Assembly (NCBI GenBank): GCA_900758315.1
Contig: CAAERF010000278.1
Span: forward strand, 1 to 38,232
Reading direction: 5' to 3'
DNA from: an uncultured Oscillospiraceae bacterium
GTDB lineage: Bacteria > Bacillota > Clostridia > Oscillospirales > Oscillospiraceae
DNA: 38,232 bases
Shown: positions 13,305 through 22,800 of the stretch, one piece after another
How the letters are laid out: each line of letters starts with the position of its first letter
How positions within the stretch are numbered: position 1 is the first letter of the stretch
Notes under the pieces: generated by a model
What the model was told of the DNA's origin: nothing
The model's database searches: none
Seen by the model: only the letters and a program-made list of their open reading frames with translations
Program-made: the position numbers and the translations under genes

Positions 13305-14060
13305 TCACCTCACTGGAATGTCTCGGGTCCGCAGGTAGTCCTTGACCTGGGGCACCGTCAGCTCGCCGAAATGAAACAGGGATGCCGCCAGGGCCGCGTC
13401 TGCGTCCGCCTGCTCGAACACCTCGCTGAAGTGCTCCAGAGCGCCGCAGCCGCCGGAGGCGATCACCGGAATGCGGACGGCATTGGTCACCGCCCGGGTC
13501 ATCTCCAGGTCAAAGCCTTTTTTGGTGCCGTCGGCGTCCATGCTGGTCAGCAGGATCTCGCCGGCGCCCAGGGCCTCCCCTTTTTTGGCCCACTCGATGG
13601 CGTCCAGACCGGTGGGGGTCCGTCCACCGGCCACCACCACCTCATAGGACCCGTCGGGCCGCCGGCGTGCGTCGATGGCCAGCACCACGCACTGGCTGCC
13701 GAAACGCTCCGCCGCCCGGGAGATGAGGGTGGGGTCCTTCACCGCCGCCGAGTTGACGCTGATCTTGTCCGCGCCCGCCCGGAGCAGCTGCTGAAAGTCC
13801 TCCAGGGTGCGGATGCCGCCGCCCACGGTGACCGGTACAAAGACCTGCTTGACGGTCTCACGGACCACGTCCGCCACCGTCTTGCGGGCCTCATAGGTGG
13901 CGGTGATGTCCAGAAAGACGATCTCATCCGCGCCCTGCTGGGAGTAGTAGGTGGCCAGCTCCACCGGGTCGCCGGCGTCCCGGATGTTGACAAAGTTGAC
14001 GCCCTTGACCACCCTGCCGTCCCGGACGTCCAGGCAGGGAATAATTCGTTTCGCTAACAT
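13305..14060 (-). CDS. hisF: Imidazole glycerol phosphate synthase cyclase subunit
   Basis: This 251-residue protein is a full-length (beta-alpha)8 barrel. Catalytic Asp11 is in [18 protein letters not shown], and the second catalytic Asp is in VVLAIDARR. Phosphate-binding glycines are in [12 protein letters not shown] and [12 protein letters not shown]. It pairs with HisH to make imidazole glycerol phosphate and AICAR. An AAGGAGGG site precedes the ATG, eleven bases after the hisA stop. Confidence 0.97.
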   Translation of the reverse strand: MLAKRIIPCLDVRDGRVVKGVNFVNIRDAGDPVELATYYSQQGADEIVFLDITATYEARKTVADVVRETVKQVFVPVTVGGGIRTLEDFQQLLRAGADKISVNSAAVKDPTLISRAAERFGSQCVVLAIDARRRPDGSYEVVVAGGRTPTGLDAIEWAKKGEALGAGEILLTSMDADGTKKGFDLEMTRAVTNAVRIPVIASGGCGALEHFSEVFEQADADAALAASLFHFGELTVPQVKDYLRTRDIPVR

Positions 14061-14071
14061 AGTCGCCCTCC

Positions 14072-14800
14072 TTACGGGTTGTCCTGGCTGCCGCAGTCGG
14101 CCACCGCCTGGGCCAGGTCGATGGTACCGGCGTAGTAGGCCTTGCCAATGATGGCGCCGTAGAGCCCCATGGCGTTCAGGCGCCGGATATCCTCGTTGTT
14201 GGACACGCCGCCGGAGGCGACGATCTGGCAGGATACCGCCTGCTGGAGCCGCTCCAGCGCGTCAAAGGAGGGCCCGGAGAGCATCCCGTCGGTGGCAATG
14301 TCGGTGAAGATCAGGGTTTTCACACCCCGCCGCTCCATGTCCCGGGCGAAGTCCAGGTAGTGCAGGCCGCTGCCCTCCACCCAGCCGGCGGTTTTCACCT
14401 CGCCGTTCAGGGCGTCGCAGCCCACCGCAATCCGGTCGCCGTACCGCTCCACCGCCGCCTGGACGAAGTCGGGGTCGCTGACCGCCGCAGAACCGATGAC
14501 CATCCGCCAGACGCCCATGGCGTCCACGGCCTCCAGATCTTCCATGGTGCGGATGCCGCCGCCCATCTCGATCTGCATGCCCGAGCGCTCCGCCACCTTC
14601 CGGACGATGGGCCCGTTGACCCGGGTACCGCTCTTGGCGCCGTCCAGGTCCACCATGTGGATCACCCGAGCGCCCGCCGCAGCGAAGGCCTGCGCCACCG
14701 TCACCGGGTCCTCGGCCACCTGGTGGACCGTGTCAAAATCTCCCTTCCGAAGCCGGACCACCTTCCCGTCTTTCAAATCAATGGCAGGTTCCAGGATCAT
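14072..14800 (-). CDS. hisA: ProFAR isomerase HisA
   Basis: This 242-residue protein, starting at the ATG at 14800, overlaps the hisH stop (ATGA). It is a half-barrel repeat protein with Asp in [20 protein letters not shown] and the second catalytic Asp in [12 protein letters not shown]; phosphate sites are [11 protein letters not shown] and [12 protein letters not shown]. It isomerises ProFAR to PRFAR (step 4). A longer frame upstream lies within hisH and is not used. Confidence 0.96.
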   Translation of the reverse strand: MILEPAIDLKDGKVVRLRKGDFDTVHQVAEDPVTVAQAFAAAGARVIHMVDLDGAKSGTRVNGPIVRKVAERSGMQIEMGGGIRTMEDLEAVDAMGVWRMVIGSAAVSDPDFVQAAVERYGDRIAVGCDALNGEVKTAGWVEGSGLHYLDFARDMERRGVKTLIFTDIATDGMLSGPSFDALERLQQAVSCQIVASGGVSNNEDIRRLNAMGLYGAIIGKAYYAGTIDLAQAVADCGSQDNP

Positions 14801-15405
14801 CGTGTCAGCCCTCCAAAGTTCTTCAAAATCTGCATCCCGATCTCTCCGGACTTCTCCGGGTGGAACTGGGTGCCAAATATAGTTCCGTTCTGTACTGCCG
14901 CCGTCACCGGGGTGCCGTAGTCGGTGCTGGCGATGACGTACTTCGGGTCCGCCGCGTTGCCGCAGAAGCTGTGGACAAAGTACACGTAGCACCCCTCTTC
15001 CAGCCCGTCAAACAGCGGAGACGGGTTGGGAAAGCACAGGCTGTTCCAGCCGATGTGAGGCAGCTTCAGACCGGTCTCGATCCGCTCCACCCGGCCAGGG
15101 ACGAATCCCAGTCCCGGGGTCTCACGGACCTCGTCGCCGGCGTCAAAGAGCAGCTGCATCCCCAGGCAGATGCCCAGAATGGGCTTGCGCTGGGCCTGAA
15201 GCCGCAGCTCCTGAGCCATACCGCTGCGGGCCAGCTTCTCCGCCGCGTCGGGAAAGGCGCCCACACCGGGCAGGATGATGCCGTCCGCCCGCTCCAGCTC
15301 CGCCGGATCCGCCGTCACCCGGGTCTCAAAGCCCAGGTAGTGCAGGGCGTTGTTGACGCTCATCAGGTTGCCCACGTCATAGTCAATTACCGCAATATAC
15401 CCCAT
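14797..15405 (-). CDS. hisH: Imidazole glycerol phosphate synthase glutaminase subunit
   Basis: This 202-residue class I glutamine amidotransferase has the nucleophile Cys in PILGICLGMQLLFD and the His-Glu pair in GTQFHPEKSG. It supplies ammonia to HisF. The start follows the hisB stop without a gap, and its stop overlaps hisA, so hisB, hisH and hisA are tightly coupled. Confidence 0.97.
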   Translation of the reverse strand: MGYIAVIDYDVGNLMSVNNALHYLGFETRVTADPAELERADGIILPGVGAFPDAAEKLARSGMAQELRLQAQRKPILGICLGMQLLFDAGDEVRETPGLGFVPGRVERIETGLKLPHIGWNSLCFPNPSPLFDGLEEGCYVYFVHSFCGNAADPKYVIASTDYGTPVTAAVQNGTIFGTQFHPEKSGEIGMQILKNFGGLTR

Positions 15406-15984
15406 TTACAACACTCCCTTTGTGGAAACGACGCCGCTTCCCTCCTGGCGCACCGCGTCCCGCACCGCCATGCCGAAGCTCTTGAACAGGCCCTCGGTGA
15501 TGTGGTGGGCGTTGCAGCCGTAAAAACACTTCTGGTGAAGGGTGATGCCGGCGTTGACGGCCACGGCCCGCATAAACTCCCGGGTCAGGCAGCTGTCGTA
15601 GCTGCCGATCTGAGCCTGGGGCATCTCCGCGTCAAAGACCAGGTAGGGCCGGTTGGAGAAGTCCAGTGCGGTGAAGGTCAGTGCCTCGTCCATGGGCACG
15701 TAGCTGCTGCCGAAGCGGCGGATGCCCTGCCGGTCGCCCAGGGCCTCCTTCAGGGCCAGGCCCAGGCAGATGCCCACGTCCTCCACCGTGTGGTGGCCGT
15801 CCACCTCCAGGTCACCCGTGGCCTGCACCGTCAGGCCGATTTTGGCGTAGAAGCCGAAGGCGGTGAGCATGTGGTCAAAAAAGCCGATGCCGGTGTCCAC
15901 CCGGACCTCACCACCGTCCAGGTTCACCGTCAGCTGAATCTGTGTCTCTTTGGTGTTGCGCTCGATGGCGGCGCTGCGTGCCAT
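15406..15984 (-). CDS. hisB: Imidazoleglycerol-phosphate dehydratase
   Basis: This 192-residue monofunctional enzyme (no phosphatase domain) is started at the ATG at 15984, which has GGAGGG seven bases upstream; the in-frame ATG at 16008 overlaps hisD. Metal-binding motifs are FFDHMLTAFG, DGHHTVEDVG, and, in the second half, NAHHITEGLFKSFG. It carries out step 6 of the pathway. Confidence 0.96.
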   Translation of the reverse strand: MARSAAIERNTKETQIQLTVNLDGGEVRVDTGIGFFDHMLTAFGFYAKIGLTVQATGDLEVDGHHTVEDVGICLGLALKEALGDRQGIRRFGSSYVPMDEALTFTALDFSNRPYLVFDAEMPQAQIGSYDSCLTREFMRAVAVNAGITLHQKCFYGCNAHHITEGLFKSFGMAVRDAVRQEGSGVVSTKGVL

Positions 15985-16000
15985 GGCAATCCCTCCAGAA

Positions 16001-17275
16001 TCATTCAAAACGCACTTTGATGGCGTTGGCGTGGGCGGTCAGGTGCTCGGTCTCGGCAAAAGTCTCGATCTCCCTGTGGATGCCGGACAGGGCGTTCTGA
16101 TCGAACTCCATGACGCTGGTCATCTTCAGGAAGCTGTCCACCGACAGGGGCGAGAAAAAGCGCGCCGTCCCCGAGGTGGGGAGCACGTGAGCGGGCCCGG
16201 CGAAGTAGTCCCCCAGAGGCTCGGGCGCCCAGTGGCCCAGAAAGATGGCGCCGGCGTTTTTCACCTTGGGCAGCAGGGCTCGAGGCTCCGCAGTGCAGAT
16301 CTCCAGATGCTCCGGCGCGATCAGATCGGCCAGCTCCGCGCACCGGTCCAGGGTGTCGCAGAGGATGATGGCGCCGAAGTTGGCAAAGGACTGCTCCATG
16401 ATCTCGCTGCGCTCCAGATAGGCCATCTGCCGCACCAGCTCCCGGTCCACGGCCTCGGCCAGCTCCGGGCTGGTGGTCAGCAGCATGGGCGAGGCCAGCT
16501 TGTCGTGCTCGGCCTGGCTCATCAGGTCCGCCGCCACGAACTTGGGATTGGCGGTCTCGTCGGCCACGATGAGGATCTCCGAGGGTCCGGCCACCATGTC
16601 GATGTCCACGGTGCCGTAGGCCATCCGCTTGGCGGCGGCCACGTAGGCGCTGCCGGGACCCACCAGCTTATCCACCCGTGGGATAAATCCGGCGCCGTAC
16701 ATCAAAGCCGCCACAGCCTGGACGCCGCCGACGCCGATCACCCGGTCCACACCGGCGATCTTCGCCGCCGCCAGCACCGCCTGATTCAGGTTTTCGGTGG
16801 GCGGGGTGACCATGACGATCTCCTCCACCCCGGCGACCTTCGCCGGAACCGCGTTCATCAGCACGCTGGAGGGATAGGCCGCCGTGCCGCCGGGGACGTA
16901 GATGCCCACCCGGGTCAGGCCCCGGACGATGCGCCCTACCCGGCCGCCGTCGGGGTTGGTCCACTCCACGGTCCTGCACAGCAGGTGCTCGTTGTAGTCC
17001 CGGATATTGCCGGCGGCGTGCTCCATGGCCCGGATCAGCGCCGGGTCGCAGGCGTCATAGGCCGCCTGGAGCTCCGCCGGCGTAAATTCCCGGGGCTCCG
17101 CGCCGTCCAGCTTGAGGCTGTACTCCCGCACCGCCTCAAAGCCGCGCTCCCTGACGTCCGCCATCATCTCCGCCGCCGTCCGGTTGATCTCCTGGCCGAT
17201 CTCAGCGGCTCTGGAGCGGAGGGCGGCGATCAGTTCCACTTCCGCGGTACCGTCTGCCTTTACGATTCTAATCAT
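16001..17275 (-). CDS. hisD: Histidinol dehydrogenase
   Basis: This 424-residue protein is of normal length. Recognisable regions are RVGIYVPGGTAAYPSSVLMN, the zinc- and NAD-site region KLVGPGSAYVAAAKR, MVAGPSEILIVAD, the catalytic APEHLEI, and the zinc-binding GPAHVLPTSGTARF. It oxidises histidinol to histidine in the last two steps. It is 16 bases upstream of hisB. Confidence 0.97.
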   Translation of the reverse strand: MIRIVKADGTAEVELIAALRSRAAEIGQEINRTAAEMMADVRERGFEAVREYSLKLDGAEPREFTPAELQAAYDACDPALIRAMEHAAGNIRDYNEHLLCRTVEWTNPDGGRVGRIVRGLTRVGIYVPGGTAAYPSSVLMNAVPAKVAGVEEIVMVTPPTENLNQAVLAAAKIAGVDRVIGVGGVQAVAALMYGAGFIPRVDKLVGPGSAYVAAAKRMAYGTVDIDMVAGPSEILIVADETANPKFVAADLMSQAEHDKLASPMLLTTSPELAEAVDRELVRQMAYLERSEIMEQSFANFGAIILCDTLDRCAELADLIAPEHLEICTAEPRALLPKVKNAGAIFLGHWAPEPLGDYFAGPAHVLPTSGTARFFSPLSVDSFLKMTSVMEFDQNALSGIHREIETFAETEHLTAHANAIKVRFE

Positions 17276-17281
17276 GTTCTC

Positions 17282-17917
17282 TTACCCTTCAATATACTGC
17301 TCGCACTTCTGGATGAAGTCCAGAATCTCGTTTTTGTAGAGCTTCATGCTGGCCGTGTTGACGATCAGCCGGGCGCTGATGGGCGCCACCGTCTCGATGG
17401 GCACCAGGCCGTTGGCCTTCAGTGTGGCGCCGGTCTCCACGATGTCCACAATGGCGTCGGCCAGCCCCAGGATGGGCGCCAGCTCCACGCTGCCCTCGAT
17501 CTTGATGATGTCCACGTCCATGCCCTTGGCGGCGAAGAACGCCTTGGTCACCGCCGGATACTTGGAGGCGATGACCCGGGTCTTGTAGGTCCCGTAGAAG
17601 TCACTGCCCTTCTTCACCGCCAGGGCGAAGCGGCACTTGCCGAACCGGAGGTCCAGGACCTCGAAAAAGCTGCCGCCCTGCTCCATGATGGTGTCCTTGC
17701 CCACGATGCCCAGGTCACAGATGCCGTGCTCCACGTAGGTGATCACGTCCGGCGCCTTGGACAGCACCGCGTCCAGCGGGTAGTTGGGGATGGAGTGGAC
17801 CAGCCGCCGTCCCGGATCCTTGATGGGACTGCAGTCCAGACCGGCCCGTTCAAACAGCTCCACACTCTTGTCCTGGAGCCGGCCCTTGGTCAGGGCAATG
17901 CGCAATCTGTCTCTCAT
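17282..17917 (-). CDS. hisG: ATP phosphoribosyltransferase, short form HisG
   Basis: This 211-residue protein is the short HisGS form, without the C-terminal histidine-binding domain, so activity depends on HisZ encoded directly upstream (4-base overlap). Motifs are RIALTKGRLQDKSVELFERA, the DLGIVGKDTIME region, and the PRPP-binding DAIVDIVETGATLKANGL. It starts the pathway by joining ATP and PRPP. Feedback inhibition acts through HisZ in this arrangement. Confidence 0.97.
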   Translation of the reverse strand: MRDRLRIALTKGRLQDKSVELFERAGLDCSPIKDPGRRLVHSIPNYPLDAVLSKAPDVITYVEHGICDLGIVGKDTIMEQGGSFFEVLDLRFGKCRFALAVKKGSDFYGTYKTRVIASKYPAVTKAFFAAKGMDVDIIKIEGSVELAPILGLADAIVDIVETGATLKANGLVPIETVAPISARLIVNTASMKLYKNEILDFIQKCEQYIEG

Positions 17918-19086
17918 ACCGACACCTCCCGCTGTCCCTTGCTGTCCAGAATAATCACTTTGCTGACGCCGTGCTCCCGGGCCATGTTCATGGTGCTCTC
18001 CAGCCGCATGCAGGGCGAGAGCTGACAGGTGCCCTCAGGCAGGTGGTCCACGATGGACAGGGCCCAGCCCAGCAGCTCGGGGTCGTAGTGGATGACGGTC
18101 TCCACCGAGGGCAGCTCCGCCTTGGGCAGGCAGGATGCCAGGGCGTCCACATCCACTGCAAAACCGGTGGCCTGGGCAGGCCGGCCGAAGTAAGTGGCCA
18201 GATTGTCGTAGCGTCCGCCGGAGAGGACCGCCACACCGGCGCCCTCGGCGTAGCCCCGGAAGATGACCCCGGTGTAGTAGTCCAGCTGGTGGACCATGCC
18301 CAGGTCGAACTTGACGTGCTCGCCGAAGCCGGCGGTGCACAGGGTCTCGTACAGGTTGCGCAGGTAGGTGGTCACCTCAGAGGCGCCGCCCAGCAGGGAC
18401 TCGGCCTCGTCCAGCACCTCCACGCCGCCGAAGAGGAAGATCAGACGCTTCACGGCTCCGCAGCCCGGCTGATTCTCGTAGGGCTGGAGGAAGTCGTTGA
18501 GGGCGGCGTAGTTCTTGCCCTCGATGAGGCAGCGCATCTTCTCCTCCTCTTCCTTGTCCATCTCCAGACGGTCGGCGAAGAGCCGGAAGATGCCCGCGTG
18601 GCCCAGCTCCACATGGAACTTCTCCAGGCCGCAGGTCTTCATGGCGTCCACCGCCGCGGCGATCACTTCCAGATCCGCCTTGATGCCGCCGGCGCCGATG
18701 AGCTCCACGCCGCACTGGGGAATCTCACTGTTCTCGCCCTTGTGGCCGGAGCTGGACCGGTAGACGTTGCCGTTGTAGTAGAACCGCCGGGGCAGCACCA
18801 TATCCTTCAGCTTGGTACCGGCCACCCGGGCGATGGGCGTGGTCATATCCGGCCGCATGACGCAGATTTTACCGCTGCGGTCGATCACCTTGGTCAGGTT
18901 TTCCTGGGGAATGTTATTGCCCGCCAGGGTGAACACGTCGTAGTACTCCATATCCGGAGTGATAATCTCCGTGTAGCCCCGCCGGCGGAACAGCCGGGTC
19001 AGGTCGTTCTGCACACTGCGGCGCTCCATGCACTCCCCAAAGAGGCGGTCGCGGGTCCCCTCCGGGGTATTGGGAATGTATTTCAT
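17914..19086 (-). CDS. hisZ: ATP phosphoribosyltransferase regulatory subunit HisZ
   Basis: This 390-residue protein is a class II histidyl-tRNA synthetase paralogue. It shares the N-terminal PEGTRDRLFG, the motif-2 RRFYYNGNVYRSS, and the HisA-like motif VMRPDMTTPIARV and SGGRYDNLATYFG, but lacks the anticodon-binding domain. It forms a complex with HisG and senses histidine. It is the first gene of the operon, transcribed from the promoter at 19147-19175 with a leader of about 55 bases. Confidence 0.93.
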   Translation of the reverse strand: MKYIPNTPEGTRDRLFGECMERRSVQNDLTRLFRRRGYTEIITPDMEYYDVFTLAGNNIPQENLTKVIDRSGKICVMRPDMTTPIARVAGTKLKDMVLPRRFYYNGNVYRSSSGHKGENSEIPQCGVELIGAGGIKADLEVIAAAVDAMKTCGLEKFHVELGHAGIFRLFADRLEMDKEEEEKMRCLIEGKNYAALNDFLQPYENQPGCGAVKRLIFLFGGVEVLDEAESLLGGASEVTTYLRNLYETLCTAGFGEHVKFDLGMVHQLDYYTGVIFRGYAEGAGVAVLSGGRYDNLATYFGRPAQATGFAVDVDALASCLPKAELPSVETVIHYDPELLGWALSIVDHLPEGTCQLSPCMRLESTMNMAREHGVSKVIILDSKGQREVSV

Positions 19087-19146
19087 CCTTTACGCTCCTA
19101 TCTTCAGAGGACGCGTTTCCTGCGCCCTTCACTTTAGCTCGCTAAC

Positions 19147-19175
19147 ACACTACCACGAACAGAGCGGAATGTCAA
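19147..19175 (-). promoter_or_regulatory. Promoter of the his operon
   Basis: On the reverse strand TTGACA (19170-19175) and TAGTGT (19147-19152) are 17 bases apart. The short leader contains only a small TTAGC/GCTAA hairpin; no T-box or long attenuator is visible. Confidence 0.7.
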
Positions 19176-19188
19176 CCGCTATTTTCCC

Positions 19189-19812
19189 TCAGTCGAACCG
19201 GGGCTCCCACTGGCCGGCCAGATACGCCTGGTAGCAGTGGAGCACCTGCTCGGGCGTCTGCTTGCCCAGGATCAGCGCCGGCAGGTCGTGGACGGGAAAA
19301 TAAGCCCGCTCAGAGGTCTCCAGATTGGCGTGGAACTCGCCGCCGGTGACCCGGCAGAGGACGAACACCGTACACACCCCGTAGAAGCTGGCGGGCCGGT
19401 TGCGGAGATTCTGGCTGTCCAGTGAGACGATCCGGTAGGGCTCCACGTGGACCCCGGCCTCTTCCCAGGCCTCCTTGATGGTGTTGGAGCGGATGGTCTC
19501 GTTCTCGTCGCACCAGCCGCCGGGCATAGACCACTTGCCGTTGCGCTCCCGGACCAGCAGCACCCGGTCGCCGTCAAAAATGGCGGCCCGGGTGACGATC
19601 TTGGGCGTCTGATATCCCAGCTCCAGGGCGAACACATCCTTCATCCGGGCCGGCGGCAGGTCCAGCTCGTAGGCCGCCATCTCCGCCGCGATGTCCCGGA
19701 TGCGCAGAAAGCGCTCCCGGTCAAAGTCGTTGGTGGTGTACTGGATGCCCGCCGCAGCCATGGCCTGGAGCTCCTTGGCCCACGCCAGCAGTTTCCCGTC
19801 CGCTCTTTCCAT
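19189..19812 (-). CDS. Nudix hydrolase with N-terminal extension
   Basis: This 207-residue protein has a helical N-terminal domain (residues 1-65) of the type found on many Gram-positive ADP-sugar Nudix enzymes. The Nudix fold follows. The box GWCDENETIRSNTIKEAWEE-AGV matches GX5EX7REUXEEXGU, except that the Arg is Lys. The metal-ligand glutamates are intact, so activity is likely, probably on ADP-ribose or another nucleoside diphosphate; the substrate is an inference. It lies 18 bases after polC on the same strand and ends next to the his promoter. Confidence 0.85.
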   Translation of the reverse strand: MERADGKLLAWAKELQAMAAAGIQYTTNDFDRERFLRIRDIAAEMAAYELDLPPARMKDVFALELGYQTPKIVTRAAIFDGDRVLLVRERNGKWSMPGGWCDENETIRSNTIKEAWEEAGVHVEPYRIVSLDSQNLRNRPASFYGVCTVFVLCRVTGGEFHANLETSERAYFPVHDLPALILGKQTPEQVLHCYQAYLAGQWEPRFD

Positions 19813-19830
19813 CTCGATCCGCCTCTCTCT

Positions 19831-22800
19831 CTAAAACAGGGTCAGCTGGCTGGTGTCGGGAATGTCATCCAGCGCCCCCATATACTTCAACTGCTCGATA
19901 TGCGCCTTGGACACCTTGGGACAGGCGTCGGAGAGCTCCTCAATGGAGATAAACTCCCGGCCCTTCCGCTGCTCCACAATGGACTCCGCCGCCGCCTCGC
20001 CCAGACCGGGAATGGAGGTGAAGGGCGGGATCAGCTGATTGTGCGCCTCGTCCATGAGGAACTCGGTGGCGGCGCTCTTGTAGAGGTCCATCTTCCCAAA
20101 GGTGAACCCCCGGAGGTAGAACTCGTAGCACATCTCCAGCGTGGTGTACATCTTGTCCTCCACGTCGGAGATTTTGTCCTTGGCGCGGATCTCCTCCATC
20201 TTGGCCCTGCACACGTCCATCCCCTGGCACATACAGGTGGCGTCCACCGCCTTGGCCCGGATGGAGAAGTAGGCCGAGTAAAAGGCCAGCGGCCGGTGTA
20301 CCTTGAACCAGGCGATGCGGAAGGCCATGGTCACATAGGCCACCGCGTGGGCCTTGGGGAACAGGTACTTGATTTTCCGGCAGGACTCAATGTACCACTC
20401 GGGGATGCCGTGCTCCTGCATCTCCTCCACGATGCCGTCAGGCCAGCTCTTGCCCTTGTGGATGACGCCCTTCCGGACCGCCTCCATGAACTTGAAGCTG
20501 CGCAGCTCATCCACGCCCATGGAGATCAGGTAAAGCATGATGTCGTCCCGGCAGCCGATGGCCTCGGTGACCGACGCGGTGCCCGAGAGGATCAGGTCCT
20601 TGGCGTTGCCCAGCCACACGTCGGTGCCGTGGGAGAAACCGGACAGCCGCAGAAGGGTGTCAAAGTTCTTGGGCTGGGTGTCGATGAGCATGCCCCGGGT
20701 GAAGGCGGTGCCGAACTCGGGAATGCCGCAGGAGCCGGTGGGCCCCAGCACCGGGTCGTTCTCAAAGCCCAGCACCTTGGAGCTGCAAAAGATGGACATG
20801 GTGTCCTTGTCGTCCAGCCGGATTTTTTGAGGGTCCACGCCGGTGAGATCCTGGAGCATCCGGATCATGGTGGGGTCGTCGTGGCCCAGCATGTCCAGCT
20901 TCAGCAGGTTGTCCTCCATGGAGTGGTATTCAAAGTGGGTGGTGATGATGTCCGAGTGGGGATCGTCCGCCGGGTGCTGCACCGGACAGAAGTCGTAGAT
21001 CTCCTTGTCCGCGGGAATGACCACCATGCCGCCGGGATGCTGACCGGTGGTCCGCTTGACGTTGGTGCAGCCCTGGGCCAGCCGGGCCTCCTCCGCCTTG
21101 GAGACCTGAATGCCCCGCTCTTCCAGGTACTTGTGAACGTAGCCGTAGGCGGTCTGTTCCGCCACGGTGCCCACGGTACCCGCCTTGAACACGTGGCGCT
21201 CGCCGAACAGCTCAAAGGTGTGCTGATGGGCCTTGGCCTGGTACTCGCCGGAGAAGTTCAGGTCGATATCCGGCACCTTGGTACCGCCGTAGCCCAGAAA
21301 AGTCTCGAAGGGGATGTTGAAGCCGTCCTTGTCCAACAGCTCGCCGCAGACGGGACAGTACTTGTCGGGCAGGTCCGCTCCGCAGCCGTATTTCTCGATG
21401 TCCGTGTCAAAGTCCGAGTAGCGGCACTTGGGACAGCGGTAGTGGGGCGGCAGGCTGTTGACCTCGGTGATGCCCGAGAGGAAGGCCACGATGGAGGAAC
21501 CCACACTGCCTCGGGAGCCCACCAGGTAGCCGTGCTCCATGGAGTCCGCCACCAGCTTCTGGGCGGACATGTAGATTACGTCGTACTTCCGCTGGATGAT
21601 GCCGGGCAGCTCCAGGTCGATCCGGTCCTGGACGATCTGGGGCAGCTCGTCCCCGTAGAGCCGGTGGGCTTTCTCGTACACCAGCCGCTCCAGTTCCTCC
21701 GCCGAGTTCTCCAGCTTGGGCGCGAAGAGGCCCTTGGGCAAGGGCGGAATGGTGTCGCACATTTTGGCGATGTGGTTGGGGTCCTCCACCACTACCCGGC
21801 GGCACTCCGCTTCGCCCAGGTAGGCGAACTCCTCCAGCATCTCGTCAGTGGTTTTGAAGTAGATGGGCAGCTCCTTATCCGCGTCGGCAAAGCCGTTGGC
21901 GTTGAGGAGGATGTGCCGAAAGATCTCCTGCTCCGGGTCCAGAAAGTGGACGTCGCCGGTGGCGCACACCGGCTTGCCCATCTCCCGGCCCAGCTTCACA
22001 ATGGTGCGGTTCAGGTCCCGCAGCCCCTCCTCGTCGGCGATCTGCCCTTTTTCCAGCAGGAAGTGGTTGTTGCAGATGGGCTGAATCTCCAGAAAGTCGT
22101 ACCAGGCGGCGATTCTCCGCAGCTCGTTCCAGTCCTTGTGGTCCAGAATGGCCCGGAACAGCTCGCCCGCCGCGCAGGCACTGCCCACAATCAGGCCCTG
22201 CCGGTTGGCGTTGATCAGGCTCTTGGGCATGATCGGGTAGCGGGAAAAGTGCTCCAGGTGGGACAGGGAGATCAGCTTATAGAGGTTGCGCAGGCCGGTC
22301 TGGTTCTTGGCCAGCAGAATGACATGGCCCGGGCGCTGACGGCGCTTCACCGACGAGCGCAGCCGGAGCATGGCGTCGTTAATCTCACTGATGCGGTGGA
22401 TTTTCAGGTCTCCCAGCATCCGCCGGAAGGGAATCAGCATGTAGCCCACCACCGCCGCGTCGTCGCAGGCCCGGTGGTGGTTGAAGGCGGGCAGGCCCAG
22501 GTGCTCCGCCACAATGTCCAGCTTGTACTTGCCCAGGTCGGGCAGCAGGTTCTGGGCCAGAATCAGGGTGTCGATGGAGGCGTTGTGGAAGGGCCGGCCC
22601 ATTCTGCGGCAGCCTTCCGCCAGAAAGCCCATGTCGAATTCGGCGTTGTGGGCGGCCAGCGGCCGGTCCCCTACCCAGTCCAGGAACCGGCTCAACGCCT
22701 CCTCCTGACCCGGCGCGTCCGCCACCATGGAGTCGGTGATGCCGGTCAGCTCCACGATGTTCCGTGGGATGGGACAGCCCGGGTTCACAAAGGTGTTGTA

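Noticed and set aside
15950..18025. Long antisense frame over hisD and hisG
   Set aside because: Shadow of the his genes, with no ribosome binding site or family match.
19087..19146. Possible T-box or attenuator in the his leader
   Set aside because: The leader is only about 55 bases, without a T-box motif, His codon run or terminator.
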